Positions 8,024 through 16,508 of a stretch of DNA of 64,000 bases are shown piece by piece. Source of the stretch: 13-2-20CM-66-19 sp963760225 (GTDB lineage Bacteria > Pseudomonadota > Gammaproteobacteria > Steroidobacterales > Steroidobacteraceae). The stretch covers positions 310,001 to 374,000 of the forward strand of contig CAVXCD010000002.1 of assembly GCA_963760225.1 (NCBI GenBank), written 5' to 3'. A program made the position numbers and the translations under genes. Below the pieces are notes generated by a model, which saw only the letters and a list, made by a program, of their open reading frames with translations, was not told the DNA's origin and ran no database searches. The stretch's first letter is position 1. Every line of letters starts with the position of its first letter.

Positions 8024-9348
8024 GCACGGCTCCCTGAAGCGCTGATCAGGTTGTCGGCCACCAGCTCGAGCAGGCTATGCGGCGGCTGCTGCGAGTTGAA
8101 GTGAGTCTGCGCGTCGTCAAAGGTGCGCCGGCAGTCCGAGCAACTCGTCAGAAAGGTCTGCGCGCCGGTGTCGGCGACCTCGCGCAGCTTGTTCTCCATC
8201 GTGCGGTAGCGCAGCGGCGCGGCGCGCTCGATGTCGAGTACCCCGCCGCCCCCGCCGCAGCAGAAGCTGAAGGCGCCGTGATTCTTCAACTCGTGCAGAT
8301 CGATCCCCATGGCCTTCATGAGTACCCGCGGGGCATGGTTGATCCCGCCCTTGCGCACCAGCTGGCAGGGATCGTGGAACGTGGTCGTGCCGGTGCGGGC
8401 TGTGCCGAGTTTCAGCCGCCCGGCCTGCAGTTCCTCCGCAAGGAACTCGGTAACCGAACGAACCTTGAAGGGCAGCGGCTCGCCGTACAGGTCGGCCGCT
8501 TCCCAGCGCAATGCGCTGTACGCATGACCGCACTCGGGGACGATCAGAATCTTGGCCTTGCAGGCGATAGCCTGCTCGATCAAGCGGCGGCTGATATCGC
8601 GCTGCCAGGCTTTGCCGCCGGCGAAGTAGCCGTAGTTCTCTGCCACCAGGCCGTCGCTGCGAAACGTGTGCGACACGCCAAGGTGATGCATCACGCGAGC
8701 CAAGGCAGCGACCGCTTTGGGATAATGCTCGATGTCGGTTCGGGGCACGCACAGCATGAGCTCCGCCACGGACTCATCGAGCGGTATCGTGACGCCGAAC
8801 TGTTTGCCGATCGCCAGCAGCTGCTCTCGATAGGGCTCCGTGCTCGCCTCAGGCTGGCCGGTTTCGTGCTGGTGCGCCGCCTTCTGGTAGAGTTCCAGCG
8901 GGGCGAGCCCGGCTTCAAACATGGCATGGCGCGCTTGCTCGATGAGCGCGGCGACGTCGATGCCCATCGGACAGATGAGGCTGCAGCGACCGCACATGTT
9001 GCAACTGTCGAACAGCAAGTGCTGCCAGTGCGCCAACTGGTCCGCCGTGACCTCACGCTTGAGTCCGAGCAGCCTGAATAGCGGGGCGAATGCGCTCGAC
9101 TCGCGCTTGTAGGCCTGTTTGAACGGTTCCACCTTCCAGATCGGCGTGTACTGCGGATCCTCGGTCGCGATGTAGAAATGACAGCCGTCCGCACAAATGC
9201 CGCAGTGGATGCAGGACTCGAGCCGAAAGGCACTCAGGGCGCCGATCTCCTGCGCGAAGCCACGCATCGCCCCGACCACCCGGGCTTCGGGAGTTCTGCC
9301 CTCTGCGGGTGCGAGACTCGCGCCGACTGCAGCGGTGTTGCCGCTCAT
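8020..9348 (-). CDS. isp2: Isp2: HdrD-like iron-sulfur electron-transfer subunit
   Basis: The 442-residue cytoplasmic protein has two N-terminal [4Fe-4S] motifs, C46-x2-C49-x2-C52-x3-C56 (CIHCGICADGC) and C116-x2-C119-x2-C122-x3-C126P. Two cysteine-rich CCG-type domains follow; the second is visible as HDPCQLVRK, FSFCCGGGGG and TSCSDCRR. This is the architecture of HdrD and DsrK and of Isp2 proteins. It is believed to accept electrons from the hydrogenase via the Isp1 heme protein and to exchange them with thiols or quinone. ATG 9348 overlaps the isp1 stop and has an AAGGAG ribosome site. Membrane association would be through Isp1. Confidence 0.93.
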   Translation of the reverse strand: MSGNTAAVGASLAPAEGRTPEARVVGAMRGFAQEIGALSAFRLESCIHCGICADGCHFYIATEDPQYTPIWKVEPFKQAYKRESSAFAPLFRLLGLKREVTADQLAHWQHLLFDSCNMCGRCSLICPMGIDVAALIEQARHAMFEAGLAPLELYQKAAHQHETGQPEASTEPYREQLLAIGKQFGVTIPLDESVAELMLCVPRTDIEHYPKAVAALARVMHHLGVSHTFRSDGLVAENYGYFAGGKAWQRDISRRLIEQAIACKAKILIVPECGHAYSALRWEAADLYGEPLPFKVRSVTEFLAEELQAGRLKLGTARTGTTTFHDPCQLVRKGGINHAPRVLMKAMGIDLHELKNHGAFSFCCGGGGGVLDIERAAPLRYRTMENKLREVADTGAQTFLTSCSDCRRTFDDAQTHFNSQQPPHSLLELVADNLISASGSRA

Positions 9349-10004
9349 GAGACCGCTCCTTTGCGCGCAAGCAGAGAACCGTTGATCGCGCGCGACGGAA
9401 AGATGTAGAAGGCATGCATGAGCTTGCCGAAGGGGAACCAGACCAGCAACGCATCGAAGCTCAGGACGTGCAGTCCGAGGAGCGTCTCGTAAGGGCCGCC
9501 GATGTGAGCCGTGGCAGCGAGCCCCGTGACGATGACCAGCATCGTGATGAACCAGCTGAAGTAGTCATCGAAATTGGACAACATCCTAAGCACCCGGTGG
9601 GTCACGCGCCGGAACAACACCGCGAGAAACAGCGTAAACGTCAGCACGGAAATCACGGTGATCACGCTGCTCGGCAACGCCGGCCAGGTGACGCCAAAGA
9701 GGCTCGCGAAGAAGGTAATGTGCGGCCCGAAGAGCAGCACCACGGCAAAGAGGCCGAGGTGGTAGCTGTAGCCGAGCGCCTCACCCGCACCCGTGCGGCC
9801 AATGAATTCGGGGTGCGGCCATGACCGCGAGCCGACTGCCACCAACCCGCCACCCAGGGATTTCAGCAGCGAGGCACGCGGCTCGTTCAGATCACGGCGG
9901 ACACGCAGCAGGGCGAAGGCGACGATGCGCCAGACCACGCCCAGGCAAAACACGACGAGTGCGACTTTCAGCCCCGGCCCGCGTGCAAAGCTCAAAAGAT
10001 CCAT
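9345..10004 (-). CDS. isp1: Isp1: NarI/DsrM-like membrane cytochrome b
   Basis: This is a polytopic protein of about 219 residues with some five membrane segments. His residues suit heme b ligation: H in GYSYHLG, GPHITFF, LGLHVLS and LMHAFYI. It resembles NarI-type cytochrome b and carries electrons through the membrane between the periplasmic hydrogenase and Isp2 or the quinone pool. Two ATGs compete. ATG 10013 overlaps the hynS stop but sits directly on the AAGGGAGG ribosome site. ATG 10004 is 9 nt downstream of it and is preferred. It lies between hynS and isp2, as in other Isp hydrogenases. Confidence 0.92.
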   Translation of the reverse strand: MDLLSFARGPGLKVALVVFCLGVVWRIVAFALLRVRRDLNEPRASLLKSLGGGLVAVGSRSWPHPEFIGRTGAGEALGYSYHLGLFAVVLLFGPHITFFASLFGVTWPALPSSVITVISVLTFTLFLAVLFRRVTHRVLRMLSNFDDYFSWFITMLVIVTGLAATAHIGGPYETLLGLHVLSFDALLVWFPFGKLMHAFYIFPSRAINGSLLARKGAVS

Positions 10005-10009
10005 AGCTC

Positions 10010-11128
10010 TCATCCTCCCTTAGGCTCGTGGTCGACGGACTGTTGCTCTTGCCGGTGTTGACGCAGGCGACTGACGCCTGCGGATGCGACACCGATTGCG
10101 CCACCGACCACCGCGGCGGCCCCGGCAATCTTGAGCACCTCCAAGGGGGAAGTCTCGCCCGCCTTGCCCCACGCGGGCGTTCCCAGCGCGGCATAGAAAC
10201 TGCCCTTATCCCAGAATCCGGGCTCCGAGCAGCCGAGACACCCGTGTCCCGACTCGATCGGGAAGCTGGTACCCCCGTTCCACTTGAGCGTCGCACAGGC
10301 GTTGTAGGTGGTCGGGCCCTTGCAGCCGAGCTCGTACAGGCACCAACCGTTGCGTGCCCCTTCGTCGTCGAAGGACTTGGCGAATTTCCCCTGGTCATAG
10401 AAGGGCCGCCGATAGCAGCGGTCATGAATGGTGTTGCCGAAGAAAACCTTGGGACGCCGATGCTCGTCCAGATCCGGGACTTTCCCCGTAGTGACGAATT
10501 GCAGCAGCGTTCCGGTGATCACTTCGGGGATGGGCGGACAACCGGAGACATTGATGATCGGCTTGTCGTTCACGATTCCGGTGACCGGCCAGGCCTGGGT
10601 CGGATTGGGGTCGGCCAAGGGAATTCCCCCGAATGACGCACACGTGCCGACGCAGACGATAGCCGCCGCCCCCTTGGCCGCCTCGCGCAAGGTATCTACC
10701 GCACTGCGCCCACCAGCCGTGCAGTACGCTCCATCGGCTCCAGTCGGCACGGAGCCGTCCACGATCAGCACGTATTTCCCGAAGTTGTCGTGTATCGCCT
10801 GCGTTCGCGCCGCTTCGGCGGCATCGCCCGCCGCGGCCATCAGCGTGTCGTTATAGTCGAAGGAGATGACGTTGAAGATCAGATTCTCGATGGTTGGCGC
10901 GAAGGACCGCGTCAACGACTCGAGACACCCGGTGCACTCCTGAAATGACAGATAGATGACTGACGGCCGACGCGCGTTGCGTAACTGCTCGGCCATTGCC
11001 GGTCCCATCGACGGCGGCAATGCCATGGCAGACGCCGCGGCCGTACAGAACTTGATGAAACTGCGTCGACTGATCCCGTGTCGCCGCAGCATCTCGCCGA
11101 CGGTCATATCTGCATTGCCGTGCAGCAT
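10010..11128 (-). CDS. hynS: [NiFe] hydrogenase small subunit (Isp-type, group 1e)
   Basis: The 372-residue precursor has a Tat signal (RR at 21-22 in SRRSFIKF). The proximal cluster starts with ECTGC. A HDRC...GWCLYELGC distal cluster motif and a C..GHGCLGC medial cluster motif follow, then a C-terminal membrane helix (about 325-350). It wires electrons from the NiFe site to Isp1 and is exported folded with HynL. The proximal motif ECTGCLES has the standard cysteine set and lacks the extra cysteine of the ECTCC type found in O2-tolerant Hya/Hup/Hox enzymes, so this is probably a standard O2-sensitive enzyme. ATG 11128 follows a GGGGAGGGG ribosome site. Confidence 0.97.
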   Translation of the reverse strand: MLHGNADMTVGEMLRRHGISRRSFIKFCTAAASAMALPPSMGPAMAEQLRNARRPSVIYLSFQECTGCLESLTRSFAPTIENLIFNVISFDYNDTLMAAAGDAAEAARTQAIHDNFGKYVLIVDGSVPTGADGAYCTAGGRSAVDTLREAAKGAAAIVCVGTCASFGGIPLADPNPTQAWPVTGIVNDKPIINVSGCPPIPEVITGTLLQFVTTGKVPDLDEHRRPKVFFGNTIHDRCYRRPFYDQGKFAKSFDDEGARNGWCLYELGCKGPTTYNACATLKWNGGTSFPIESGHGCLGCSEPGFWDKGSFYAALGTPAWGKAGETSPLEVLKIAGAAAVVGGAIGVASAGVSRLRQHRQEQQSVDHEPKGG

Positions 11129-11139
11129 CGTCCCCTCCC

Positions 11140-11574
11140 CTAGCGCGCTCGTGCAGCGGCGCCCGCCGCGACCTGCTCGCGCAGGGCGCGTGCGCCCGCG
11201 GCGATTTCCTCGGGCGCGCTCGCGAGAATCTGCGGCACACGAGTTACCTCGATCAATTCCGCAATCACTTCTCCATGTCGATCACGGTGCTCCACCCACC
11301 AGACGCCCGGCACGCGCGTCTCATGAATTCTTGAGATTCCTTCCGCGTTCAATGTCGCCTGTACCTCGCCTTCTCCCAGCACGCGCTGCAACTCAGTTCG
11401 GTCCTTCGGACTCATCGGGAGACTGCGCAGGTCGATCGCCGCTGGCTCCTCGAGGCTCGCGAGCCGTTCGAGCAGCCTGACGATCTCATTGAGAATGGCA
11501 GCGACACCGCCGCCCAGCCCACCGTCAGAGGCCGGCGGTTCGATGCGGATCGGGATCTCGGCGAGGCGAGTCAT
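11140..11574 (-). CDS. HupH/HoxQ C-terminal domain-like hydrogenase accessory protein
   Basis: The 144-residue protein corresponds to the C-terminal domain of HupH/HyaF/HoxQ: ILNEIVRLLERL, a segment reading GEGEVQATLNAEGISRIHE, and VWWVEHRD. HupH-type proteins help make or deliver the small subunit. Full-length members are roughly twice this size, so only the single-domain form is encoded here. It starts at ATG 11574, overlapping the hupD stop by 4 bp with a GGAGGAG ribosome site, and ends 11 bp before hynS. Its position in the operon agrees with a small-subunit maturation role. Confidence 0.82.
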   Translation of the reverse strand: MTRLAEIPIRIEPPASDGGLGGGVAAILNEIVRLLERLASLEEPAAIDLRSLPMSPKDRTELQRVLGEGEVQATLNAEGISRIHETRVPGVWWVEHRDRHGEVIAELIEVTRVPQILASAPEEIAAGARALREQVAAGAAARAR

Positions 11575-12077
11575 GTGCTCCTCCAGCGCTCGAGCAGAGC
11601 CCGCGCCTGCCCGCTGGCCGCGGACAACGCCTGAACAACCGGGGCGGAGAGCGTCTCGCTCCAGTCAATGCGGGAGGGCTGGATGCACAGGAGCGCACGT
11701 CGGCTCGGCAGACATCCCTGGAGTCGCGCCATATCAAGCAGATCGATCAGCCCCACCTCGTGAACCGTGCGCCGACGGACACTCCTGAGGAACCGATCCA
11801 TCGCAAGGTCTTCGAACAGGGCGATGGTTCCAGGTGCGCTATCAAGATCGGCCGCATCGATCACGAGCATCGAATCCGCTGACGCGACGTAGGAGAGCAA
11901 GCTGAAGCTTAGCGTGCCGCCGTCGACGAACTCGGCCGCATCAGCCCCGAGTTCTGAGCGCAGCTGCTCAACCAGCCTTATACCGGCGCCGTCATCGGCC
12001 AGGAGGACATTCCCAATGCCCAGCACGAGCGCCGTCGACGGCACGGCCGCTGCAGCAACCCCGACGGCACCTGCCAT
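11571..12077 (-). CDS. hupD: Hydrogenase maturation protease HupD/HyaD
   Basis: This 168-residue endopeptidase is of the family that removes the C-terminal tail of the large subunit after nickel insertion. The signature is LVLGIGNVLLADDGAGIRLV, with the metal-sensing acidic residue in LADDG, then DGGTLSFSLL and a central VIDAAD. The start was set at ATG 12077 (MAGAVG...), giving the usual length. The longer open frame to 12191 adds 38 residues unlike the family. It is the first gene of the minus-strand hydrogenase operon and divergent from hypA. Confidence 0.9.
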   Translation of the reverse strand: MAGAVGVAAAAVPSTALVLGIGNVLLADDGAGIRLVEQLRSELGADAAEFVDGGTLSFSLLSYVASADSMLVIDAADLDSAPGTIALFEDLAMDRFLRSVRRRTVHEVGLIDLLDMARLQGCLPSRRALLCIQPSRIDWSETLSAPVVQALSAASGQARALLERWRST

Positions 12078-12244
12078 CCGGCTGCTGTTGCACGCACCTT
12101 TCCCGACACCGAGCGTCACTGGGTGCCCTCGCTTAGATTTCAAGATCTCAGCACTCTCCCGGGCGCACGGTCCGTACGCTACGGCACACAAAGAGTGTAC
12201 TCTACAAAACGCACGCTTGGGGTGTTAGCACTTGGAAATCGATC
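12078..12244. promoter_or_regulatory. Divergent promoter region of hyn and hyp operons
   Basis: This 167-bp gap must carry promoters for hupD-hynL (minus) and hypA-E (plus). Two inverted repeats are visible: CCGTA-CGC-TACGG at 12172-12184, shared with 973-991, and AGAGT-GT-ACTCT at 12192-12203. No sigma-54 TGGCAC/TTGC promoter or clear FNR box was seen. Shared control of structural and maturation genes is the natural reading. Confidence 0.5.
12170..12188. promoter_or_regulatory. Inverted-repeat motif CCGTA-CGC-TACGG, copy 2
   Basis: This is a perfect 5-bp-arm inverted repeat inside GTCCGTACGCTACGGCACA. It differs from the copy at 973-991 at one position, and that difference completes the symmetry. 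It lies between the hydrogenase and hyp operons. An operator shared with the multiheme cytochrome module is inferred. Confidence 0.42.
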
Positions 12245-12616
12245 GTGCACGAGCTGTCCGTCTGCCAAGCGCTCTTGGCGCAGGTTAGCGAAATCGCCAG
12301 TGATCGCGGCGCCAGTACCGTAGCGCGCATCAACGTCGAGGTCGGTCCGCTGTCCGGCGTGGAACCGGCTCTCCTCGTGAGCGCATTCGAAGTCCTATGC
12401 ACTGGCAGCTGCGCAGCGAAGGCCACCCTATCGATATCAACCGTGCCGATCACGATCGGCTGCCTGACTTGCGGCGCCGAATCACAGGCTCGGCCGAACC
12501 GTTTGCTCTGCGCCGCATGCGGGGGTTACCGCATTCGAGTGACCGGCGGCGACGAACTGCGTTTGCGAGGCGTTGAGCTCTCGCTGCCGCACGCGCAGCC
12601 AGCCGCGAGCGCATGA
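12245..12616 (+). CDS. hypA: Hydrogenase nickel incorporation protein HypA
   Basis: The 123-residue protein begins MHELSVCQALL, whose His2 is the nickel ligand of HypA. It carries the zinc site in CLTC and CAAC (C-x2-C pairs). HypA brings nickel to the large subunit with HypB. Start is GTG 12245, fixed by the conserved M-H-E-L. It is the first gene of hypABCDXFE, divergent from the structural operon; hypB follows 19 bp later. Confidence 0.95.
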   Translation: MHELSVCQALLAQVSEIASDRGASTVARINVEVGPLSGVEPALLVSAFEVLCTGSCAAKATLSISTVPITIGCLTCGAESQARPNRLLCAACGGYRIRVTGGDELRLRGVELSLPHAQPAASA

Positions 12617-12635
12617 TCCACTGAGCGGAGTGCCT

Positions 12636-13415
12636 ATGTGTCAAACGTGCGGCTGTACCGTTACCCCGGGTAATACTCACGTGACCGCGCATCAACACGG
12701 CGCTTCCGGAGAACTCATCGAAGTGCTGCAGGATCTGCTCGCCGCCAATGACCGGGTTGCGGTGCACAACCGCGAACACTTCGACGAGCACGGCGTGCTC
12801 GCCATCAACCTCATGTCCTCGCCGGGTGCCGGCAAGACAGCCCTGCTCGAAGCGACGATCGTGGCACTTGGGGCGCGCTACCGCATCGCCGTCATTGAGG
12901 GTGATCTGGAAACTGACAACGATGCGGCGCGCATCCGTGCGCACGGCGTGCCGGCAGTGCAGATCACGACGGGTACGGCCTGTCACCTTGATGCGCACCT
13001 CGTGCATCAGGCGCTGCACGATCTGCCGCTCGCTGGACTCGACCTGTTGTTCATCGAAAACGTGGGTAATCTCGTATGTCCGGCGAGCTTCGATCTCGGG
13101 CAACACCGCAACGTTATCCTGCTCAGCGTCACCGAGGGTGATGACAAGCCGGCGAAATACCCGGTGATGTTTCGTGCCGCTGATCTCGTCGTGCTAAGCA
13201 AGGCGGACCTGCTTCCGCTTCTGGACGATTTCGAACCTGCGCGCGCGGCGGCGGCGCTGCGCGCCCTCGGCCGCGAGACGCCGATGATTTCCACCGCGGC
13301 GCGGCGCGCCCCCGAAATCGGGCCGTGGCTGGACTGGCTTGAGCATGAGCTTGGCGGGCGGCGGGCAGCGACGCGGACGCCGCTGCCGCAGCACGCCGCC
13401 ACCGTGGCGACCTGA
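12636..13415 (+). CDS. hypB: Hydrogenase nickel GTPase HypB
   Basis: The 259-residue protein begins MCQTCGC, the CxxCGC high-affinity nickel site. The P-loop is SSPGAGKT, and the G-domain continues with VIEGDLETDNDA, ENVGNLVCP and LSKADLLP. GTP hydrolysis drives nickel transfer to the large subunit. The N-terminal linker holds only three histidines, so it lacks the long His-rich nickel store of rhizobial HypB. ATG 12636 has a GAGCGGAG ribosome site; the longer upstream frame overlaps hypA and is not homologous. Confidence 0.96.
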   Translation: MCQTCGCTVTPGNTHVTAHQHGASGELIEVLQDLLAANDRVAVHNREHFDEHGVLAINLMSSPGAGKTALLEATIVALGARYRIAVIEGDLETDNDAARIRAHGVPAVQITTGTACHLDAHLVHQALHDLPLAGLDLLFIENVGNLVCPASFDLGQHRNVILLSVTEGDDKPAKYPVMFRAADLVVLSKADLLPLLDDFEPARAAAALRALGRETPMISTAARRAPEIGPWLDWLEHELGGRRAATRTPLPQHAATVAT

Positions 13416-13418
13416 CGT

Positions 13419-13676
13419 ATGTGCCTGGCCGTACCGGTGCGAGTCGCGGCCCTGCTCGATGATCAGTGGGTCGAGACGGAGGTCGGCGGAATTCGCAGTC
13501 GCGTGTCGATTGCGCTGGTCGAGGGGGTCGCGCTCGGGGACTACCTGATCGTGCACGCCGGCTTCGCCATCACGCGCCTCGACATCGAGGAGGCGGAAAA
13601 AACTCTCGCGTTGTTCGATGAGATTGCCGCTCACCTTGGGGAGTCTGTCGATGCGCTACATCCGCGGCTTCCGTGA
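13419..13676 (+). CDS. hypC: Hydrogenase maturation chaperone HypC
   Basis: The 85-residue protein begins MCLAVPVRV; the essential Cys2 of HypC is present. HypC carries the Fe(CN)2CO unit with HypD and delivers it to the large subunit. It starts 3 bp after hypB and its last 26 bp overlap hypD. The size is typical of the family. Confidence 0.95.
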   Translation: MCLAVPVRVAALLDDQWVETEVGGIRSRVSIALVEGVALGDYLIVHAGFAITRLDIEEAEKTLALFDEIAAHLGESVDALHPRLP

Positions 13677-14784
13677 AGGTGCCGCCGCGACCGCGCTGGC
13701 GCGGATGCTCGCCGCGGAGGTCGACCCGGAGCGCGAATATCACCTCATGGAGTTTTGTGGCGGCCATACGCACGCCATCTTCCGCTACGGCGTCGAGGAC
13801 CTGCTGCCCAGCAACGTCCGCCTGGTGCACGGGCCGGGCTGCCCGGTCTGCGTGCTGGCCGTTCCGCGGCTCGATGCGGCCATCGAACTCGCCCGGCAAC
13901 CCAACGTCACACTAGTCAGTTACGGCGACATGCTGCGCGTGCCGGCATCGCGTCGCCGGAGCCTCCTCAAAGCGCGCGCGCGCGGCGCGGATGTGCGGAT
14001 GGCGTATTCGGCGCTCGAGGCACTGGAGATCGCCGCCGCCCATCCGCAGCGGCAGGTCGTGTTCTTCGCGATCGGTTTCGAGACCACGACCCCCGCAACC
14101 GCGCACGTCATCCTCGAGGCGCAGCGTCGCAGGCTTCCCAACTTCAGTGTGTACTGCAACCACGTCCTGACACCTGCGGCGATCCAAAGCATCCTCGACT
14201 CACCCGAAGTGCGCGAATGGGGTCAAGTGCGGGTCGACGGCTTCATCGGGCCCTCGCACGTGAGCGCGGTGATCGGCAGCAGACCCTACGAGTATTTCGC
14301 GGAGGAATACCAGCGACCGGTCGTCATCGCCGGCTTTGAGCCGCTCGATGTAATGCAGGCGATCCGCATGCTGGTGCAGCAACTCAACTCCGGCCGCGCC
14401 TGCGTCGAAAACGAATTCACGCGTGGGGTCACTCGCGAAGGGAATCGTAAGGCGCAGCGTCTGGTCGCCGAGGTACTTGAGTTGCGACCGAGCTTCGAAT
14501 GGCGCGGCTTGGGGGAGCTGCCGTACAGCGGGCTGCGTATCAAGGCTGCCTACGCGGATTTCGATGCCGAGCGGCGCTTCACGATCGAGGCGCACCCGGT
14601 GCCGGAGAACAAGGCCTGCCAATGTCCGGCGATCATCCGCGGAGTCAAGAAGCCTACCGACTGCGCGATTTTTGCAACCGTCTGCACGCCGCACAACCCG
14701 ATCGGCTCGTGCATGGTGTCAGCGGAAGGCGCCTGCGCCGCCTATTATAAGTATCGCCGCGGCAGGGTTCAGGCGGCTGGCTGA
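13651..14784 (+). CDS. hypD: Hydrogenase maturation protein HypD
   Basis: This 377-residue iron-sulfur protein is the scaffold on which Fe(CN)2CO is assembled. Conserved HypD segments are visible: MEFCGGHTHAIFRYG, HGPGCPVCVL, FFAIGFETTTPATA, NHVLTPAAI and the C-terminal cysteines in CQCPAIIRG and GSCMVSAEGACAAYYKY. ATG 13651 gives the expected N-terminus MRYIRGFREG and lies inside hypC. The stop overlaps the hypX start (TGATG), indicating translational coupling. Confidence 0.96.
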   Translation: MRYIRGFREGAAATALARMLAAEVDPEREYHLMEFCGGHTHAIFRYGVEDLLPSNVRLVHGPGCPVCVLAVPRLDAAIELARQPNVTLVSYGDMLRVPASRRRSLLKARARGADVRMAYSALEALEIAAAHPQRQVVFFAIGFETTTPATAHVILEAQRRRLPNFSVYCNHVLTPAAIQSILDSPEVREWGQVRVDGFIGPSHVSAVIGSRPYEYFAEEYQRPVVIAGFEPLDVMQAIRMLVQQLNSGRACVENEFTRGVTREGNRKAQRLVAEVLELRPSFEWRGLGELPYSGLRIKAAYADFDAERRFTIEAHPVPENKACQCPAIIRGVKKPTDCAIFATVCTPHNPIGSCMVSAEGACAAYYKYRRGRVQAAG

Positions 14785-16508
14785 TGCGCATCCTCTTGCT
14801 CGTGGACGGCTTCAACAGCCTCTCGCAACGGCTGTACGTCGAGCTCGCCCGCGACGGCCACGAGCTGTCGCTCGAGCTCGACATTCATGAACGCATCACA
14901 CTCGAGGCCGTGAACCTGTTCCAGCCGGACCTGATTCTCGCGCCGTTTCTCAAGCGTGCTATTCCGTCGTCGGTCTGGCAGCGACATACCTGTCTCATCG
15001 TTCATCCCGGCCCCCCCGGCGATCGCGGCCCGTCCGCGCTCGACTGGGCAATTCTGCGCGGCGTCGCCAACTGGGGAGTCACCGTGCTGCAGGCCACAGC
15101 GCAGCTCGACGCCGGCCCGGTATGGGCCAGCGCAGCGTTTCCGATGCGCTCCGCGCCCAAGAGCAGCCTGTATCGCAACGAGGTCACGGAAGGGACCGTC
15201 CTGGCCGTGCGCGCAGCGCTCGCGCGCGTCGCGGCTGGCATGGGGCCACCCTGTGATGCCGGTGGCGGCTCCGAGCACGAATGGCAGCCGCTGCTCCCCC
15301 AGCGACAGCGCGCGATCGACTGGAGCCGCGATGACACCGCGACCGTGCTGCGCAAGATTCACTCCGCCGACGGCCATCCCGGCGTCGAAGACCTCTTGTT
15401 CAATCGGCGCTTCAGACTGTTCGACGCCCATACGGAAGGCTCTCTTCGCGGGCGGCCCGGCACGCTCATCGCGCGTCGCCACGGCGCCATCTGCCGCGCT
15501 ACTTTGGATGCCGCCGTGTGGATCGGCGCGTTGCAGCCTGCGGACGCAGCGCAGCGCAGCTTCAAGCGTCCTGCGGTTCTCGCGCTCGGCGCTCTGGCAG
15601 AAGCCCTGCCGCACAGCGATGACGATCCTACGCACGGGATCGGTATCCCCGACGGCCGGGAGATCTGCTACGAGGAACGCGGCGCCGTCGGCTATCTGCA
15701 TTTCAACTTCTACAACGGCGCGCTGAGCACCGCGCAGTGCGCGCGCCTGCGAGCCGCGTACGCGCAAGCGCGGCGGCGGCCGACCCGAGTCATCGTGCTG
15801 ATGGGCGGAACGGATTTCTGGTGCAACGGCATGCATTTGCACTGCATCGAGGCCGCTGACAGTCCCGCCGACGCCTCGTGGGCCAACATCAATGCCATCG
15901 ATGACCTGACCTGCGACATCCTGACGACCGAGACGCATCTGACGATCGCCGCGCTTCACGGCAGCGCCGCGGCCGGCGGAGTATTTCTGGCGCTCGCGGC
16001 CGACCGCGTGTTGGCACGCAGCGGCATCGTGCTGAACCCACACTACCGCAACATGGGAAACCTATACGGCTCGGAATATTGGACCTACCTGCTACCACGA
16101 CGTGTCGGCGCGGAGCAGGCGCGCGCGCTCATGAGCCGACGTCTGCCGCTCGGTGCACCGGAAGCCTGCGCGCTCGGATTGATCGATGCGCATGCGGGCC
16201 CGGATGAGGTTGAGTTCCGCGCGCTCGTTGATTCCTACGCGGCGTGCCTCGCCGCCAGCAATCGGATCGCCCAGGCCTTGACTGAGAAGTGCACACGACG
16301 CACGCGCGATGAGCAAGCGCGCGCGCTTGCGCACTACCGCGCCGAAGAGCTCGAGCGCATGCGCATGAACTTCTACGGCTTCGACCCGAGCTATCACATC
16401 GCGCGTCATCGGTTCGTGCACCGCACGCCGCACGCCTGGACACCGCTGCATCTGGCGCAGCACCGCCGGCTCGGCTTTGCCCCCCGACGCGAGGCCGCGA
16501 GCGCATGA
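14784..16508 (+). CDS. hypX: HypX/HoxX, aerobic CO-ligand synthase
   Basis: The 574-residue protein has two domains. The N-terminal half resembles N10-formyl-THF hydrolase/transferase (VHPGPPGDRGPSALDWA, about 73-89). The C-terminal half resembles enoyl-CoA hydratases (VIVLMGGTDFWCNGMHLHCIE; AALHGSAAAGGVFLALAADRV). HypX is known to make the active-site CO of NiFe hydrogenases under oxic conditions, via formyl-CoA. Its presence implies hydrogenase maturation in air. It overlaps hypD by 1 bp and hypF by 4 bp, within hypABCDXFE. The antisense reading of this interval is a shadow. Confidence 0.93.
   Translation: MRILLLVDGFNSLSQRLYVELARDGHELSLELDIHERITLEAVNLFQPDLILAPFLKRAIPSSVWQRHTCLIVHPGPPGDRGPSALDWAILRGVANWGVTVLQATAQLDAGPVWASAAFPMRSAPKSSLYRNEVTEGTVLAVRAALARVAAGMGPPCDAGGGSEHEWQPLLPQRQRAIDWSRDDTATVLRKIHSADGHPGVEDLLFNRRFRLFDAHTEGSLRGRPGTLIARRHGAICRATLDAAVWIGALQPADAAQRSFKRPAVLALGALAEALPHSDDDPTHGIGIPDGREICYEERGAVGYLHFNFYNGALSTAQCARLRAAYAQARRRPTRVIVLMGGTDFWCNGMHLHCIEAADSPADASWANINAIDDLTCDILTTETHLTIAALHGSAAAGGVFLALAADRVLARSGIVLNPHYRNMGNLYGSEYWTYLLPRRVGAEQARALMSRRLPLGAPEACALGLIDAHAGPDEVEFRALVDSYAACLAASNRIAQALTEKCTRRTRDEQARALAHYRAEELERMRMNFYGFDPSYHIARHRFVHRTPHAWTPLHLAQHRRLGFAPRREAASA

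Noticed and set aside
10010..11128. O2-tolerant six-cysteine proximal cluster in the small subunit
   Set aside because: The motif reads ECTGC, the standard form, and not the ECTCC pattern of O2-tolerant enzymes.
14769..16043. Minus-strand open frame of 424 residues
   Set aside because: Antisense to hypX, which is anchored by both domains and by overlapping neighbours.
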